DNA of 64,000 nt, taken from contig NW_024041150.1 of assembly GCF_014851395.1 (NCBI RefSeq), positions 49,996,183-50,060,182 of the forward strand. Reading direction: 5' to 3'. This document shows, in pieces, positions 11,110 through 22,940 of the stretch (its first letter is position 1; the number at the start of each line of letters is the position of its first letter). A program made the translations under genes and the position numbers. The stretch is from Micropterus salmoides. Taxonomy: Eukaryota; Chordata; Actinopteri; Centrarchiformes; Centrarchidae. A model generated the notes under the pieces. It was not told the DNA's origin. It was given only the letters and a program-made list of their open reading frames with translations, and searched no databases.

Positions 11110-11564
11110 GTGTGCCAATTGGGCATGGTTTAAATGCCACGGCCTACCTGAGCATCGTTTCTGACCATGTCCATCCCTTTATGGCCACCATGTACCCATC
11201 CTCTGATGGCTACTTCCAGCAGGATAATGCACCATGTCACAAAGCTCGAATCATTTCAAATTGGTTTCTTGAACATGACAATGAGTTCACTGTACTAAAA
11301 TGGCCCCCACAGTCACCAGATCTCAACCCAATAGAGCATCTTTGGGATGTGGTGGAACGGGAGCTTCGTGCCCTGGATGTGCATCCCACAAATCTCCATC
11401 AACTGCAAGATGCTATCCATCAATATGGGCCAACATTTCTAAAGAATGCTTTCAGCACCTTGTTGAATCGATGCCACGTAGAATTAAGGCAGTTCTGAAG
11501 GTGAAAGGGGGTCAAACACAGTATTAGTATGGTGTTCCTAATAATCCTTTAGGTGAGTGTATAC
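11110..11564 (+). pseudogene. Tc1-like transposase, C-terminal half
   Basis: The frame at 11112-11498 encodes the C-terminal half of a Tc1/mariner-type DDE transposase. The motif FQQDNAPCHKA carries the second catalytic Asp. SPDLNPIEHLWDVVE carries the third acidic residue of the triad. The N-terminal DNA-binding helices and the first Asp are missing, and the frame has no proper ATG, starting at the junction with an L2 tail fragment. Downstream, TGGTGTTCCTAATAATCCTT at 11530-11549 resembles the terminal sequence of teleost Tc1-like elements. This is a truncated, non-functional copy. Confidence 0.9.
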
Positions 11565-11596
11565 ACTACTAAAACTAAAAATATAGTCAGTCAAAA

Positions 11597-11648
11597 TCTG
11601 TGTTAGTGAGCGATTCTCCTTTGCCGAGATAATCCATCCACCTCACAA
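11597..11648 (-). repeat. Short dispersed repeat (GTGAGGTGGATGGATTATCT family)
   Basis: Read on the minus strand this contains GTGAGGTGGATGGATTATCT and a CACTAACACAG block. The same blocks occur on the plus strand at 59961-60050 and 63870-64000, so at least three copies of this DNA-transposon-like repeat lie in the window. Confidence 0.7.
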
Positions 11649-11989
11649 ACTATGAATGTGATGGTAATTATTTTTATCACTTCAGGTTCTTCATCTAGTG
11701 AGGAAAGTGAAGATATTACAGGAGGTGAAGTTGGTACCATTGATTAAAAGGCTGTAAAGGCAAGTGCTGCTTTTTGAGACAGTAATCCATTTATTAACAT
11801 AATCCATTTAGGAAAAGGTTTTATAGCCCACATACACACCAGCTTTCAATATCCGCCTGCTCGAAGTGGAGTTTATACAGGAAAGAGGTCTATTATCCAA
11901 ATCATTCTCTAAATATCTGCTCATAAATCGGCTCTTTTTCACTTTAATATCGGCATCGGCCCCCAAATACCCATATTGGTCTGGCTCTA

Positions 11990-12360
11990 GTCTGAAAAAT
12001 ATGGGCTTTAAACACTTATTCTCCTGCATTCTGGTGAATTTTTCTGCACCAATTTATTGAATAAATGTCTTTATTTATATAAAAGGAAACACAATATTCA
12101 GAAGACTGTTTAAAATATAAAAAACTGTACTATAATGCAGTAAAGCTCTTGGGCGTATTGTATTGCTGTGAGATATGTTTCTCCAGTAGATCAACTTTTC
12201 TCATATAATTTCAAACACACGGCATGACTCAAGTCTTTACATGTGGCACCTTTTTACCTTAATGATAAATCAGTTAATTTTAATTCAGTTATAGTGTCCT
12301 GTGTTTCAGCAGATTATCTGCTCATGTTCAAAACTTTCTGCACATTCTATGACAAATATT
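11990..12360 (+). repeat. Dispersed repeat, paired with 52630-53010
   Basis: Both copies contain, in order, a TCCTGCATTCTNGTGAA block, AACACAATATTnAG, TAGATCAACTTTT, ATGTGGCACCTTTT and a CTGCACATTC block. A third, shorter copy lies near 60190-60310. No coding content is visible, and the family is unidentified but behaves like a DNA transposon remnant. Confidence 0.6.
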
Positions 12361-12390
12361 TTTGTTGCCGTTGTTGAGTTACATCATTAC

Positions 12391-13440
12391 TCAAGATGGC
12401 GCCACAGACGCCCGCCTCGGGATTACGCTCTGTAGTGCTTTGTGTGTTTTGGTTTATTAACACTGTTTTCTGCTGTCCCTCTCTGGTAAAATCTACCAGA
12501 GAAGAACTCTTAAACATTGGACTTTAAATTGCTCATACTATTCCACCACTCCTTAACGAACCCTGGAGTTATTAGTTGGAAGAGCAGCAGCTCTGTTTGG
12601 GATCCTTCGGAAACGCCGCAGGGGTTGGCGAATGTCCGCTCTCTGGCCAACAAAATGGACGAACTGCTTCTCCTCAACAGAACTAACTTGGACTTCTGCA
12701 GATCTGCTGCCCTCTGTTTCATCGAATCCTGGCTCACCGAGCGCATCCCGGACTGCGCACTTCATCTACCGGGATTTAATCTCATCCGCGTGGATCGCGA
12801 AAGGGAGCTCACGGGAAAAGCAAGGGAAAACAGACTGTTTCTGTTTAAACAAAGGTTGGTGCAGAGAGGTCACAGTGTTGGAAAAATCATGTTTACATTC
12901 CACCTCAGGCCTGTGTTATTGAGACCAGATGACTAACGTGGAGAAAAAACATCCAGACTCCCTGCTTATTGTTCTTGGAGACTTCAACAGAGCACAAGTA
13001 CAGACAGCATTTTAAGTGTTCCACCAGGGACACCAACACACTGGACCACTTCTACACTACATTAAAGGACGCCTATCGCTCTGTCCCCCGTGCAGCCCTG
13101 GGACTCTGATCACTGTCTGGTTCATCTTATCCCACCCAAAAGACGGACGAACGAGTCAAAGCTGGAGTTACAGGCCTGCTTTGACTGCACTGACTAGAGT
13201 GTTTTTGAGGCTGCAGCCACTGACCTGGACGAACTAACTGCGACATCTTACATCAGTTTTTGTGAGGACGTGTGGGTGCCGACTAAAACCTTCCACACAT
13301 ACAACAACCAAAAACTCTGGTTCACAGCAAAACTCAGCTTCGGCACCTTCGTCAGACCAAGGAGGAGGCCTTCAGAAGTGGGGAAAGAGTCCTGTACAAT
13401 CAGGCCAGGAACATGCTGACTAAAGAGGTCAAAGCTAAAT
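12391..13440 (+). pseudogene. LINE 5' half with endonuclease remnant
   Basis: This is a 5' fragment of a non-LTR retrotransposon. Frame segments at 12517-12936 and 12632-12922 give NVRSLANKMDELLLLNRTN and then WLTERIPDCALHLPGFNLIR. These match the N-terminal part of the apurinic-type endonuclease of fish CR1/L2/Rex-type LINEs. Further on, GDFNRA and SFGTFVRPRRRPSEV-like remnants are interrupted by frameshifts. The stretch begins near a CAAGATGGCGCC block, a plausible LINE 5' end with a YY1-type motif. No reverse transcriptase follows here. A C-terminal fragment of what looks like the same family lies at 20885-21440. Confidence 0.8.
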
Positions 13441-13589
13441 AACAGCTTTGCAGCCAGCTTTTGCTCAAACTCTTTTTCCTGCTAGAAATTATGAGCAGCG
13501 GCTCTTGGATACAGATAAAGTAGGCTATTGCCATACATTAAACACTTTTATGATCTTAGTGCTATGCGAGTGCGGCCAACCAATAGCAC

Positions 13590-13675
13590 TTACCCTTAGT
13601 CAGCACCTCCATACTAGATATGATCAATCTATCTTTATCAACAGGCTATGTACCACAGTACTTTAAAGTAGCTGT
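13590..13675 (+). mobile_element. L2-like LINE fragment
   Basis: The sequence from CTTAGTCAGCACCTCCATAC to AAGTAGCTGT is the reverse complement of about 46258-46345 in the big L2 LINE. It encodes the segment around ILDMINLSVSTGYVPQYFKVAV. It is a short isolated piece just outside the inverted arm. Confidence 0.75.
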
Positions 13676-14211
13676 TTATGGACACGTAGCAGAGACACAT
13701 ACACACCTCCTGGATGTTTAAAAGGTTAAAAGATGTTTAACAAGCCACCAGCCCTCATTAGCTGCAGATGGCGCTCGATGTGGCGGACCCTCTGCATGAA
13801 CGCGCAAGTGGAGTGGAAGTAGCCAGGGAGTAGGGCTGAACGATTAAAGGCATGTGCGATGTAATAAAACGAGATTTTCTAATAGCAAAGGCTGCGATTA
13901 CACTCTGGTCACATGACACCTGAGACTAAAGCAGTCTGACCAAGTTGATGCTTCGTCTGCACGTTACGCTGCACACCTTGCCTTCTTGTTGTACAACGGC
14001 CCCGACAAATGCACAACAGACACGTGTAGTAAGGTAAGCGTATTGTAGCGATCGCCGCCAGCGTCACACACACAGCCACCAAGAGGAGGAGGAACCCGGT
14101 GTCGTCGGGGAATTACTAAGCTTGTCTATTAAAACGGAGTATTTTCTGTTTGCTTACTGGGACACAAAAAGATGGACTCCTAGGAGGTTTGAACTGGGAT
14201 AAGGACATTAA

Positions 14212-14673
14212 TTGGTGGTTGAACTGTGTGTTTTGTATCACTGGGGCCAGCCAAGCAATCTATTCACCATACTACAAATTGACTCCGCAACCATCACTCC
14301 AACCAAGGTGGTGAGAAACTTGGGTGTCATGACTGATGACCAGCAGTCCTTTTCAGACCATGTTGCTGCTGTCGCTCGGTCGTGCTGCTTTGCTCTATAC
14401 AACATAAGGAAAATCAGGCCCTACCTCACTCAGTACGCCACCCAGCTTCTGGTACAGGCCATGGTTATCTCTCGCATCGACTATTGCAACGCCCTCCTAG
14501 CAGGTCTTCCAGCTTGTACGGTGAAACCCTTACAAATGGTTCAGAACGCAGCAGCACGTCTGGTTTTTGATCAGCCCAAAAGGACTCATGTCACTCCATT
14601 ACTCAGTGACCTCCACTGGCTCCCCGGGGCCTCCAGAATCAAATTCAAGTCACTAATGCTGCATACAGAGTGA
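14212..14673 (+). pseudogene. L2/Rex-like LINE C-terminal fragment (left arm copy)
   Basis: The 153-codon frame contains VVRNLGVMTDDQ, SRIDYCNALLAGLP and VQNAAARLVFDQPKRTHVTP, ending LSDLHWLPGASRIKFKSLML. This is the conserved region downstream of the reverse transcriptase palm in L2/Rex-like LINEs. The YADD-containing domain is absent. Its counterpart in the right arm differs at four of 153 residues (F/S, Q/L, C/R, A/S). Confidence 0.88.
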
Positions 14674-15896
14674 CCACTGGGTCACACTTTGTTTTCTTCT
14701 AACATCAGACATTTGTTGGCAGGTAGCCAAAGCCTAAACTAAATCATTTCGTGAAATGTATTATATTTGCTATATTCTCCATTTATTTGCTGTAATAAAT
14801 TAAATAAATATGTAGATATTGCCTAGATGGCTAGGCTAGCATATACCCACACACAGGAAAATATAATAAAAGCAATCAGACATACTACATGTATCCATAC
14901 ATATAGTAATCATTACTCCAAATCTTTTAATCCTGCCACCATCAGCAATTCAGACAGTAGCCACTTTAAATAGGATCCTAATCAACAGCGTGTTGATATG
15001 CAAGCCAAGCTACAGCGCAAAATCACACTCTGACTGAACCAATCTACAGTGCAGTAACTTCTTTGGACCTGCAACTTATCTAATAGAGAGAGGAATTACA
15101 TACGCTATTACTTTATCACACATTTACACGAGCAGCTGGGGAGCATTTAAGTCACAGCGGCGTTGTGTCTAAAAGCTAAAGCGTTATGCCTGCTGCACTG
15201 CCGCGACACAACGAGGTAAACAAAGCTGTGACTAAAAGGGCACTTTTAAGTGAATGTTCATCATTTGTTTACATGATGCTTTTAAAGGAATCATGTAGTC
15301 TGTGTTGCAGCACTGAATTACAGTTACGCTATCTGAACTTTTTGCTAGGCTAGCTAGCTACAGTAATGTTAACATTAATTAACCAGAGTCAGCAGCTCCT
15401 GGTCATTGAGAGAAGCTACCTGTGGTACCAGTGCCAAATCTGACCCCCAACATTACCATTACAGTAACTTTTGTTCAACAGACGAGAAATGGAAGAACAC
15501 AGTGTGTTTTACTTATTTGTTAACATCTTTGATAATTTACTGGTTGGTGACATAAGTGTGGTTCTAATACAGTAACAAAGAAACAAGTGCAAGTTACGCA
15601 TAGCCTGGGGGCTAAGCCCCCTGTCCTTCAATCCTAGTGACGGCCCTGACAGACAGTGAACGCTAACATCAGAAGAGGAAAACTAAACTCCAGACTGACT
15701 CTGATCTCTACAAAGAGTCTCCACAGATACTATTTAGAGCTGAAACCTGCACGACGATCATTCAGAGAACAATAATGCAGGCAGACTGTTTGTCACTGAG
15801 AGAAACTCACCAACACACGAGCAAATATAATGACTCTGCTTCATTTTCACCATCATTGTTTGTTCTGCGCGCTCCCGACACAACGCGGGCCGCACC

Positions 15897-15951
15897 GCGC
15901 ATGCGCCGCGCGGGAAAACCCACAGAACAAAGAAAAGAGAAACGCCATCTT
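15897..15951 (-). promoter_or_regulatory. CpG-rich block with NRF1- and YY1-type motifs (left)
   Basis: GCGCATGCGC at 15897-15906 matches the NRF1 consensus, and CGCCATCTT at 15943-15951 is a YY1-type motif. Both lie in the start of gene A's intron in CG-rich sequence. The mirror copy is at 56283-56337. The arrangement could be the downstream edge of gene A's CpG island or an antisense promoter; the motifs alone do not decide. Confidence 0.4.
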
Positions 15952-16123
15952 GAAGATGAAAACAGGAACCACGGAGACACTTTGGAAATCAAACCACGTC
16001 AACACAAACCCTGGAGCGGGTTTTCAGGCTCTGATCTCTAACAACAGAATGAACGGATGATACACGGACCCTCGAGACTCTTCCTCGTGTCTTTAGTCTC
16101 GTGATGAAGTCATGAACACTGAC

Positions 16124-16192
16124 CTGAACATCGGCGCTATCAGAGCACGAGGCTGCTGTTTGGCTCCTGCGGTCCAGGTTCTGGTTCTCCAT
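16124..16192 (-). CDS. ZNF gene A, first coding exon
   Basis: The 69-nt exon encodes 23 residues beginning MENQNLDRRSQTAASC and ending DSADVQ. A consensus-like donor (CAG then GTCAGT) follows in phase 0, which matches the phase-0 acceptor of the finger exon at 9600. The start is the first ATG downstream of a GC-box promoter, in an acceptable context (GACGATGG). The peptide shares the PDR/LDR-S motif with exon 1 of genes B, C and D, supporting it as a genuine ZNF first exon. It lies inside the inverted arm; the only residue difference from gene D's exon 1 is Leu6 versus Pro6. Expression data are not available, so exon joining is inferred. Confidence 0.7.
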
Positions 16193-16343
16193 CGTCCTGC
16201 AGGTCTCCGCTGTGACTGGTGGACCGTGTTGTCCTGGACTGAGTCTGGATTCTGGTCTCGGAGCTCTTCAGGCTGAGATACAGGAGCGCTGCGGGATCCC
16301 GCGGAGTGTTCTCGCGATGTCACGGCGTCTCGCCCCGCCCCTT
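16193..16343 (-). promoter_or_regulatory. Gene A promoter and 5' leader
   Basis: CpG-rich sequence just upstream of the ATG holds TCTCGCGA (16310-16317), a core-promoter element of many TATA-less vertebrate genes, and a GC box (CGCCCCGCCC, 16331-16340) for Sp-family factors. No TATA box is evident. The mirrored promoter of gene D carries the same sites. Confidence 0.6.
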
Positions 16344-16619
16344 AGTTACTGTCGCTAAGGCCGTTTAGAAACATGGCTCCTTGATTTCAGGCAGAAGATG
16401 AAGTTTAGTTAGTTGGTTTCCTGAAACCAGCTGATCATATTTGATGTGTATGAGGGAGTGTGCTTCACACAGAGCAGAGTTTTAATGAAGCGCTTGTTAT
16501 TATCACATCAGAGGCTCATGAAAATATCCTGCTGAAGCTTTTTGTACAACAAAGACAGAAATAACTTCATGTGTTACATTTAATGTTGAATTTACAGGAA
16601 GGCAGAATCATTAAGAATT

Positions 16620-17425
16620 TGAAATCAGATGAAACATCTGCTGCTTCTCTCGGCAGCTAAGAGAGTCCAAACACATCATTAACATCACAGTGAAGCTGTT
16701 TGTTCACTTAACGGGCCATCGTGTGTTTGTCCAGGTCGGCTCTCTATTCAAATGGGGATCAGCTGCTTGAAAAGGCGACTGATGCGCATTTTCACCTCTC
16801 TTCAGGTGATCAGCTTGAATAGGAGGCAGAGAGCTGAACATGTGGACATCAGCTGGCTATTCAGCTGCATTAATGAGCAGCCCAAACAGATGCAAACACA
16901 AAGCCACTGAAGGAAAACTGTGTGTTGTGAATGTAGCCTGCAAACCTCTTTAGTCTCCGTTAATACAGAAGAAATTAGAAATATAACGACATGTTAATGT
17001 GATGCTCACTTAATAAATAAATGCTGGTAGTTGGGAATAATATTTGGGGAGGATCTCTTCTCTGTGGCAGCAGCAGGTATTAAAAGCACAGAATATAAAC
17101 ACACAAACAGAGCAACACAAACCTGATAGGCCTATAAATGTTTACATGTTTTCCCCTCATCTAGAAAAAAGAGTCAGCCATCATGTTGGTTTAATTTGAC
17201 CTGACAGTCACATGTCTGTGATGATATTCAGGCCACAGACCTTCTGCTGCTTCCAGACTTTATTCTGGGGACGTAAGTTTCGTTTTGATCGTCAGATTGA
17301 AGTACAGAAGAAGAGTTAGCTATGGCGGAGGCGGTCTTTATCAGTCTCTGCTGGCGACCCGTAGGAGCTCCACAGACACGCAGGATATCAATCAATTCGT
17401 CTCTTCAGTACAAAGAGGAAGAGGT
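16620..17425. other. Intergenic stretch, nothing recognised
   Basis: AT-rich sequence between the inverted arm and the next LINE, with no motif-bearing frame. A TATAGCAAAC-containing LINE tail starts at the right edge. Confidence 0.4.
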
Positions 17426-17427
17426 CA

Positions 17428-19720
17428 AGGTCAAATTTTATTTATATAGCAAACAGTCACTACTGCCCAAAGTGCTGTACAGATACAGAGAACAGCATAA
17501 GATAAAAAGCATAATAAATAGCCGAATAAAACCCTTCTAAAACAGAATATACCAAAAACAGATAAAAACAACAATAAAATGTCACAGCTCAGCGTGTGTT
17601 AAAAGCCAGTGCAAAAAGATGGTGTTTTTCAAAGTGATTTAAAGCTCTCAATAGATGTAGCTGCTCTAATGTTGAGAGGAAGAGAGTTCCAGAGCTTAAG
17701 ATAGGACCTGCTACTGAAAAAGCTCTGTCGCCTCTGGTTTTCAGTCTGGACCTTGGACAGTCTAAAAGCAGCTGGTCAGTGGACCTGAGTGCTCTGACTG
17801 GAGTATGCAAAATCAGCATATCAGATAAATACGATGGTGCCAGCCCATTAAGAGATTTAAAAACAAACAATATGATCTTAAAATGGATTCTAAAAACGAC
17901 AGGCAGCCAGTGGAGAGACGACAGTACAGGGGTGATGTGGTCACTGCGCCTTTTCCCTGTCAGCAGGCGTGCAGCCGCATTCTGAACTAATTGTAATCGG
18001 CGAACTGAAGACTGATCAGGGTATGCACAACTTTTTCCAGTTGGCTATGGGGCAGGTAAGGCTCGACCTTCCCAAGAAGTCTGAGCTGAAAGAAGCTTTT
18101 TTTTTTTACAACTGAGCTCTGTTTATTGAGTTTAAAAGATCTGTCAATAAAAACACCAAGACTTTTTACAAACGGGCAGCAGTTTGAGGATATTGGGCCA
18201 AGAGCACTGTTAAAACCAGAGACATCCAGTCTTTTACTTCATGTAGACATTTTCTCAGCGCTTCAACTGAGTTTGTTTTGGTATTCAAAGGTAGGTAAAT
18301 TTGGACGTCATCTGTGAAGCAGTGAGAGGAAATGTATTTTTGGAAGATTGATCCCAGGGGCAGCGAGAACAAGACTGGGCCTAAAATTGAGGGACCCCGC
18401 TCTCAATCGGGGCTTTGTTTGAGTAGAAACCCGAGGTTTACAGAAAAAGACATCTGTCAGATATGACTGAAATCACTTCAGAGCTGTGCCTTAAATGCCT
18501 GCACAGGACTCGAGTCTGGACAATAAAATCTTGTGGTCAACCGTATGGAACGCTGCAGTCAAATCTAAAAGCACTAGCACAGCAGAGCTACCAGAATCAG
18601 AAATTAAAAGATCATTAAAAACTTTTAAAAGAGCAGTTTCTGTACTGTTTTAAGATTTAAAACCAGACTTGAAAGAAGTTGTTGGAATTAAGGTGCAGTT
18701 GAAGTTGGGTGTCTAATGAGCAGACTGAGGGTCTTAAACTTTGGACCGTCTTTGACAAGTCAGAGAAAGGTATTGGCATAAAATCTTCACAAACAGCTGA
18801 ACGTAAAAAGGTATAATACTGGGATCTGACTCAACACAAAGGGTTAAAACATTACAAAGGACGTGAGCTTTATGACAGTTGTTTTGCACAAGGTTTGACA
18901 TATACCATGGCTTTCCATTTGAGTTAGAGCTCCTGTGCATAAACGGTGTTATTGAGTCAAGGATTTCTGTGCACGTGGAGTCAAATAAAGTAACCAGCTC
19001 ATCAATGTCCAAATTTGAAAAGGAGGCACCCAGGGACATTAAAGGAGAGGTGTCGAACGCTGCAGCAAAAAGGGAAGCCGTAGGTGGGTTAATTGCACGC
19101 CGCTGACGCATGGGGACGCACGCTTTGCTTTGAGGGCACGGCAAAGAAACAGAAAACAGGACAGGCATGTGGTCAGAAATACCTGCATCAGAAATGTCCT
19201 TTATGGACAGATTTAGGCCATGGGACAAGACCAGGTCCAAAAAATGTCCCTTGTTATGGGTTGGGCAGTTCACAGACTGAGTAAGGTTAAAAGAATCTAA
19301 AATGTTTAAGAAGTCCTTGACCAAAGGCTTAGAAACACAACAAACGCGAATATTAAAATCACCAACAATTCAAAAAGGATCGTAATTAAGAGCAATGCCC
19401 GCCACGAACGCCGAAAAGTCCTTAATAAAATCCTTGTTAAATTTAGGAGGGCGGTAAATGAGCGTGCATGACACCGTTGAGGTTAAGTTCAAAGAGTTGC
19501 AGCTCAGAGCTCTTGTATTGTTCACATGGGGTTTTTCTATAGTTAAGACTGGTTTTAAAAACTGTCGCTAGCCCTCCACCTTTTCCTGTGGTTCGAGGAG
19601 AGCTAAAGAAAGAGCATGCTGGAGGAAGAAGCTCTGAGAAGGGGAAGCACTCACCGGGTTGAACCCACGTCTCCGAAAGAAGCATGCAGAGAGCCCGGGT
19701 AGGATGACAGAAAGCATTTA
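17428..19720 (-). pseudogene. Degenerate L2-like LINE (minus strand)
   Basis: Reading right to left, 19685-19443 gives an endonuclease start (LSETWVQPGECFPFSELLPP). 19324-18734 gives the endonuclease end with SHGLNLSIKDISDAGISDHM. 18372-18166 gives the palm with SHCFTDDVQIYLPL, where the catalytic YADD has become FTDD. 17870-17589 gives the C-terminus (FKSLNGLAPSYLSDML, RSRLKTRGDRAFSVAGP). The 3' tail TATTTATATAGCAAAC is at 17428-17460. Much of the reverse transcriptase is deleted and the frame is broken several times, so this is a dead copy. Confidence 0.88.
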
Positions 19721-20884
19721 ACCACCATCTGTCTAAATCATGCTGTCTAGGATCCAGTGAGCTGCTGTTGAATGCATCTAATACAACATGACTCTCTACA
19801 ACGAGGACCTGCAGCTTTGAGATTTCATTTAACTAGCTACCGTAACATTAACCTGCTGTGAGCTGGTAGGAAGCCGGGAGAGTGCAGTGAAAAACGGGAG
19901 GGTTAGCAAGTCAGGAGAGTAGAAGTGATTTTTATTATAAGTCATGTTAAGTTGACAAAAGGCAGACTCGCCGCTCACACAGCGCTCTGCCTGTTTCTAC
20001 ATGCTGCAGTAAGCTGATAGTTTTCTTCTGTGGTTTTTGTGGAGAGGCAGTGTAGTTAATAGCTGCAGCTGGTCGCCCTCTGGTGGGCAAACTATGCAAC
20101 ACCCATGACCTGAGTGAAGGATCTGACTCTAGGTTTCTTTTTTAAGTCAGGCCGATGCCGATGACATTCAGTTAGCTCATATCGGCTGATAATAGTTTTC
20201 ATCAGTTTTCATTCCTGTGTATTAGAAGATATTCAGGTGCATTATAATATACCTTATGATGGTTTTGATGGTTTATTGCATTAAAATAAAGTTTTTTTCT
20301 ATCAGGCAAGGATGAAAATAAATTTTTTTCTGTATTTCATCTCCACTTAGTCTTTAATGGTAAAATAAATGTGTTAATGTACAATGGATTTATATTCCTT
20401 AGCTTCTGACCTTTCAAATGAGACCAGAATTATGTATCTGGGCCTGATGGTTGAGCAGTTATTACTGATTTATTTTGGATGTGTGATTTTAGGTGTTTTT
20501 CCTGGAAATAGCTGCTAGGGTCCATTAAAGGGGCATTATGGAGTTTTCAGTGGCCACTAGCGGTGCAGTTCTAAAATTGCTACCTGGCGTGAGCTCGTAC
20601 ACGTGTTCGCTTGAACTCATGAGCGAGCAGAATCCAAAACACAACTGCTTTCATACAGAGATCCTGCAATAAACACAGAAACACCAGCATGAAGGCCGTG
20701 GCTTTTCACTCAGACATGTTCAGGCTCTGTTACTTCAACGTTCCCGTCTCACACTACCACCTGAACTTACACCACCCTTTGGGATTATTGCACTTTTTTA
20801 TTTTACCTATTTATGGAACTATGGTTGACGAAGTTGGGGACACGCATTGTTTATACTCGGGCTCAGCCGAGCGGTGGAGATCCC
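19721..20884. other. Repeat-like intergenic stretch
   Basis: No gene recognised. Around 20145-20200 a block with GCCGATGCCGATG and ATCGGCTGATAATAG resembles blocks near 11945, 41930 and 49370, a scattered DNA-transposon-like repeat. A TTAAAGGGGCATTATGGAG block at 20525 resembles a transposon terminus, but I found no convincing partner end. Confidence 0.4.
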
Positions 20885-21440
20885 CAGAGACAGACATGTG
20901 ATTCCCCCGGAGCTGTTACGCAAGACCATCTCAGATTTTAAAGCACCCCCCACACAGGCCGAGGGGGACCTTAAGTGGCTGAATGATCTGAACCATCACT
21001 TCAACAGGTTTGATCAATCAGCCACACCACCGGGACAATGCACTGTACACGCAGAGTACAGAGGACTGACACAGAACGTTGTGGACCGGTGTCAGCGAAA
21101 TCACCTCCTGATCAACGCGGGGAAGACCAAGGAGACGGCGGTCTGCCCTCCCCCCTCCGGTGAACATCCAGGAAATGGTCATTGAGAGAGTGGCCACTTA
21201 TGTACCTGGGTGTTCACCTGAACAACAAACTGGCCTGGACTCACAACACAGATGCTCTGTCCAAGAGGGGTCAGAGCAGGCTGTCCTTCCTGAGGAGACT
21301 GAGGTCCTTTGGAGTGACAGGGCCCCTCCTAAAGACTTTTTATGACTCTGGTGGCGTCAGCCATCCTCTACGCTGTGGTCTGCTGGAGCTTTCCTTCCAG
21401 CAGCCGTCAGACTGTACAATGAACACCGTTGACTCTGTGC
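20885..21440 (+). pseudogene. LINE 3' half (reverse transcriptase C-terminus)
   Basis: Frames in this stretch give NHHFNRFDQSA, then NHLLINAGKTKE, then NNKLAWTHNTDALSKRGQSR and SFLRRLRSFGVTGPLLKTFYDS. These are the thumb and post-thumb segments of a fish CR1/L2/Rex-type reverse transcriptase, broken by frameshifts. The conserved palm is missing. The family seems the same as the endonuclease fragment at 12391-13440, on the same strand, but the two pieces are 7.4 kb apart and may be independent insertions. Confidence 0.82.
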
Positions 21441-22940
21441 AATATATCCCATGTGCCATTATTACATCTGTGCATAATTTTCATTTGTGCAATTTTACCA
21501 ATTCATGTGCAATTATTGTATAATACAGTTTGCTATATCTGACTTCTACAACACTTTTATACCACCAGTATTTATTTATGCCGCAGGACTGTATAAGGCA
21601 TAGTCTATTTTAGTTTTAGCTCGTTACATGATCACGGTACATTTACTGCATTTAGCCGACGTGCTTCATCGTTAGCTCGCCTGCTGCTTTCACTAACTAT
21701 CTTTACTATCTGTGTATCATTCTCCAGAGGCTGAGCAACATCAGCACAGCTACATGTACTGGATGATAATGAAACGGGTAGTGAGCTGGACTGAATATTA
21801 TAACGAGACTGTGTCACACTTTATAAGCAGTCAGACCGCAGTTAGTAACTTTACTGTAACTAGTGATAGTGGATGGCTCTTCCTTCCTCTGGGTTGTTGT
21901 GGCCAGTTTGTTGCAGTGTTTTATATTACGTGGGTCACATTAGTTACAGCGACTGAGAGCTGGAGAAGCTGCGTACCTGATGGTAAAACCACAATGAACA
22001 TAAACTGAACATTTCGAAGCAAACAGCGGCAGGTCCGAGCTAATGTAGCATTAGCTGGCTGCATCGCTACAGGCTAACATCAGGAAACAAATCACTCCAC
22101 ATTTGCTTTTTGCTGTTACATCCCTTCAGGCTAAATCAACAGTGGTACACAGGATAGTAACATGGGTGGCGTTAGTTGGTGAATTAATGTGGAAAGCTAA
22201 CCTTTACTAATGCTTACTGTGTTCTTACTCAACATCATCTGAACCTGGTCTGACGGGCTTCAGCACAAAAACCTTTATTGTTGTTTTATATCCTTACGTG
22301 GAGCCTGTGTTTTGCTGTGAGCCGGTTGTTTTATGGTGTTAGTGGACTGTGTGTCGTTAGCTGCCCGGTTGTCGCTGTAGTCGGAGAGGCTCGGGGCTGA
22401 ATCCGACCCGGAGACCTCATATTAAAAGCAGGATAGCGGCGGATGCAGGCAATAGACAAAACAGGCGTGTGTTTTGAGCCCACTAACAATTTGATTTATT
22501 AAAATCAAAAACGTACATTTGGCCGCTTTAAGGACCACTAGTGAAACATAACAGTAGAGCATAGAAAAGCAAAAAATCCAATTTCCATCACACTGGACTG
22601 TCAGAACCTCCCGCCAGAGTCTTCAAGTCACAGCCTTTTATTTACCAAGTGATTAATTGAGAAAACACCTGGCAGATTAAAACACTCCTTCTTTGACAGT
22701 CACACTAATCATTTGTTCAAAAAAGTAAAAATCATTGAAACAGACTGAATCAGTAGATTCTGACCCACTTCTTCCAGGACCCTCCCTCCAGCAGAAGGGT
22801 GAGGGCGGGTGATGTGACCTCGTCATTACCACAACAACATGCATGCTGCTCAGAATATAAAGTTACTGTTGTCTATCCCTCAGTTTGTGAAGGTTCTCTG
22901 TCAGCCAGGTCATAGTTATCCAAAGAAGGTTAAAGGCCAA
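21441..22940. other. Intergenic stretch, no gene recognised
   Basis: A 98-codon frame at 21712-22008 has no motif I recognise. The stretch includes transposon-like blocks (for example a GGCCGCTTTAAGG end at 22520-22532) but nothing I can assign. Confidence 0.35.

Larger units (their letters stand above)
9601..16123 (-). other. Inferred intron 1 of gene A
   Basis: A phase-0 donor after 16124 (CAG then GTCAGT) and a phase-0 acceptor before 9600 would join exon 1 directly to the finger exon. The interval is filled with transposon debris, listed separately. Between identified repeats (9966-10980, 11649-11990) I see no additional exon, only short motif-free frames. Additional small exons cannot be excluded. 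Confidence 0.6.
13734..16619 (+). repeat. Left arm of 2.9-kb inverted duplication
   Basis: From GTTTAACAAGCCACCAGCCC to GGCAGAATCATTAAGAATT this 2.89-kb segment matches the reverse complement of 55615-58507 almost throughout, with scattered single-base differences. It contains gene A's promoter, exon 1 and proximal intron, plus an L2-like LINE fragment. Similarity stops sharply at both ends: beyond 16619 the sequences are unrelated, and beyond 13734 the introns differ. Loop length between arms is about 39 kb. A tandem or haplotype assembly error is possible but is made less likely by divergence of the downstream finger exons. Confidence 0.92.

Noticed and set aside
15775..16060. Open frames opposite gene A exon 1 as genes
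   Set aside because: They recur only because the segment is duplicated, and they overlap one another and the CpG-rich promoter region without motifs.
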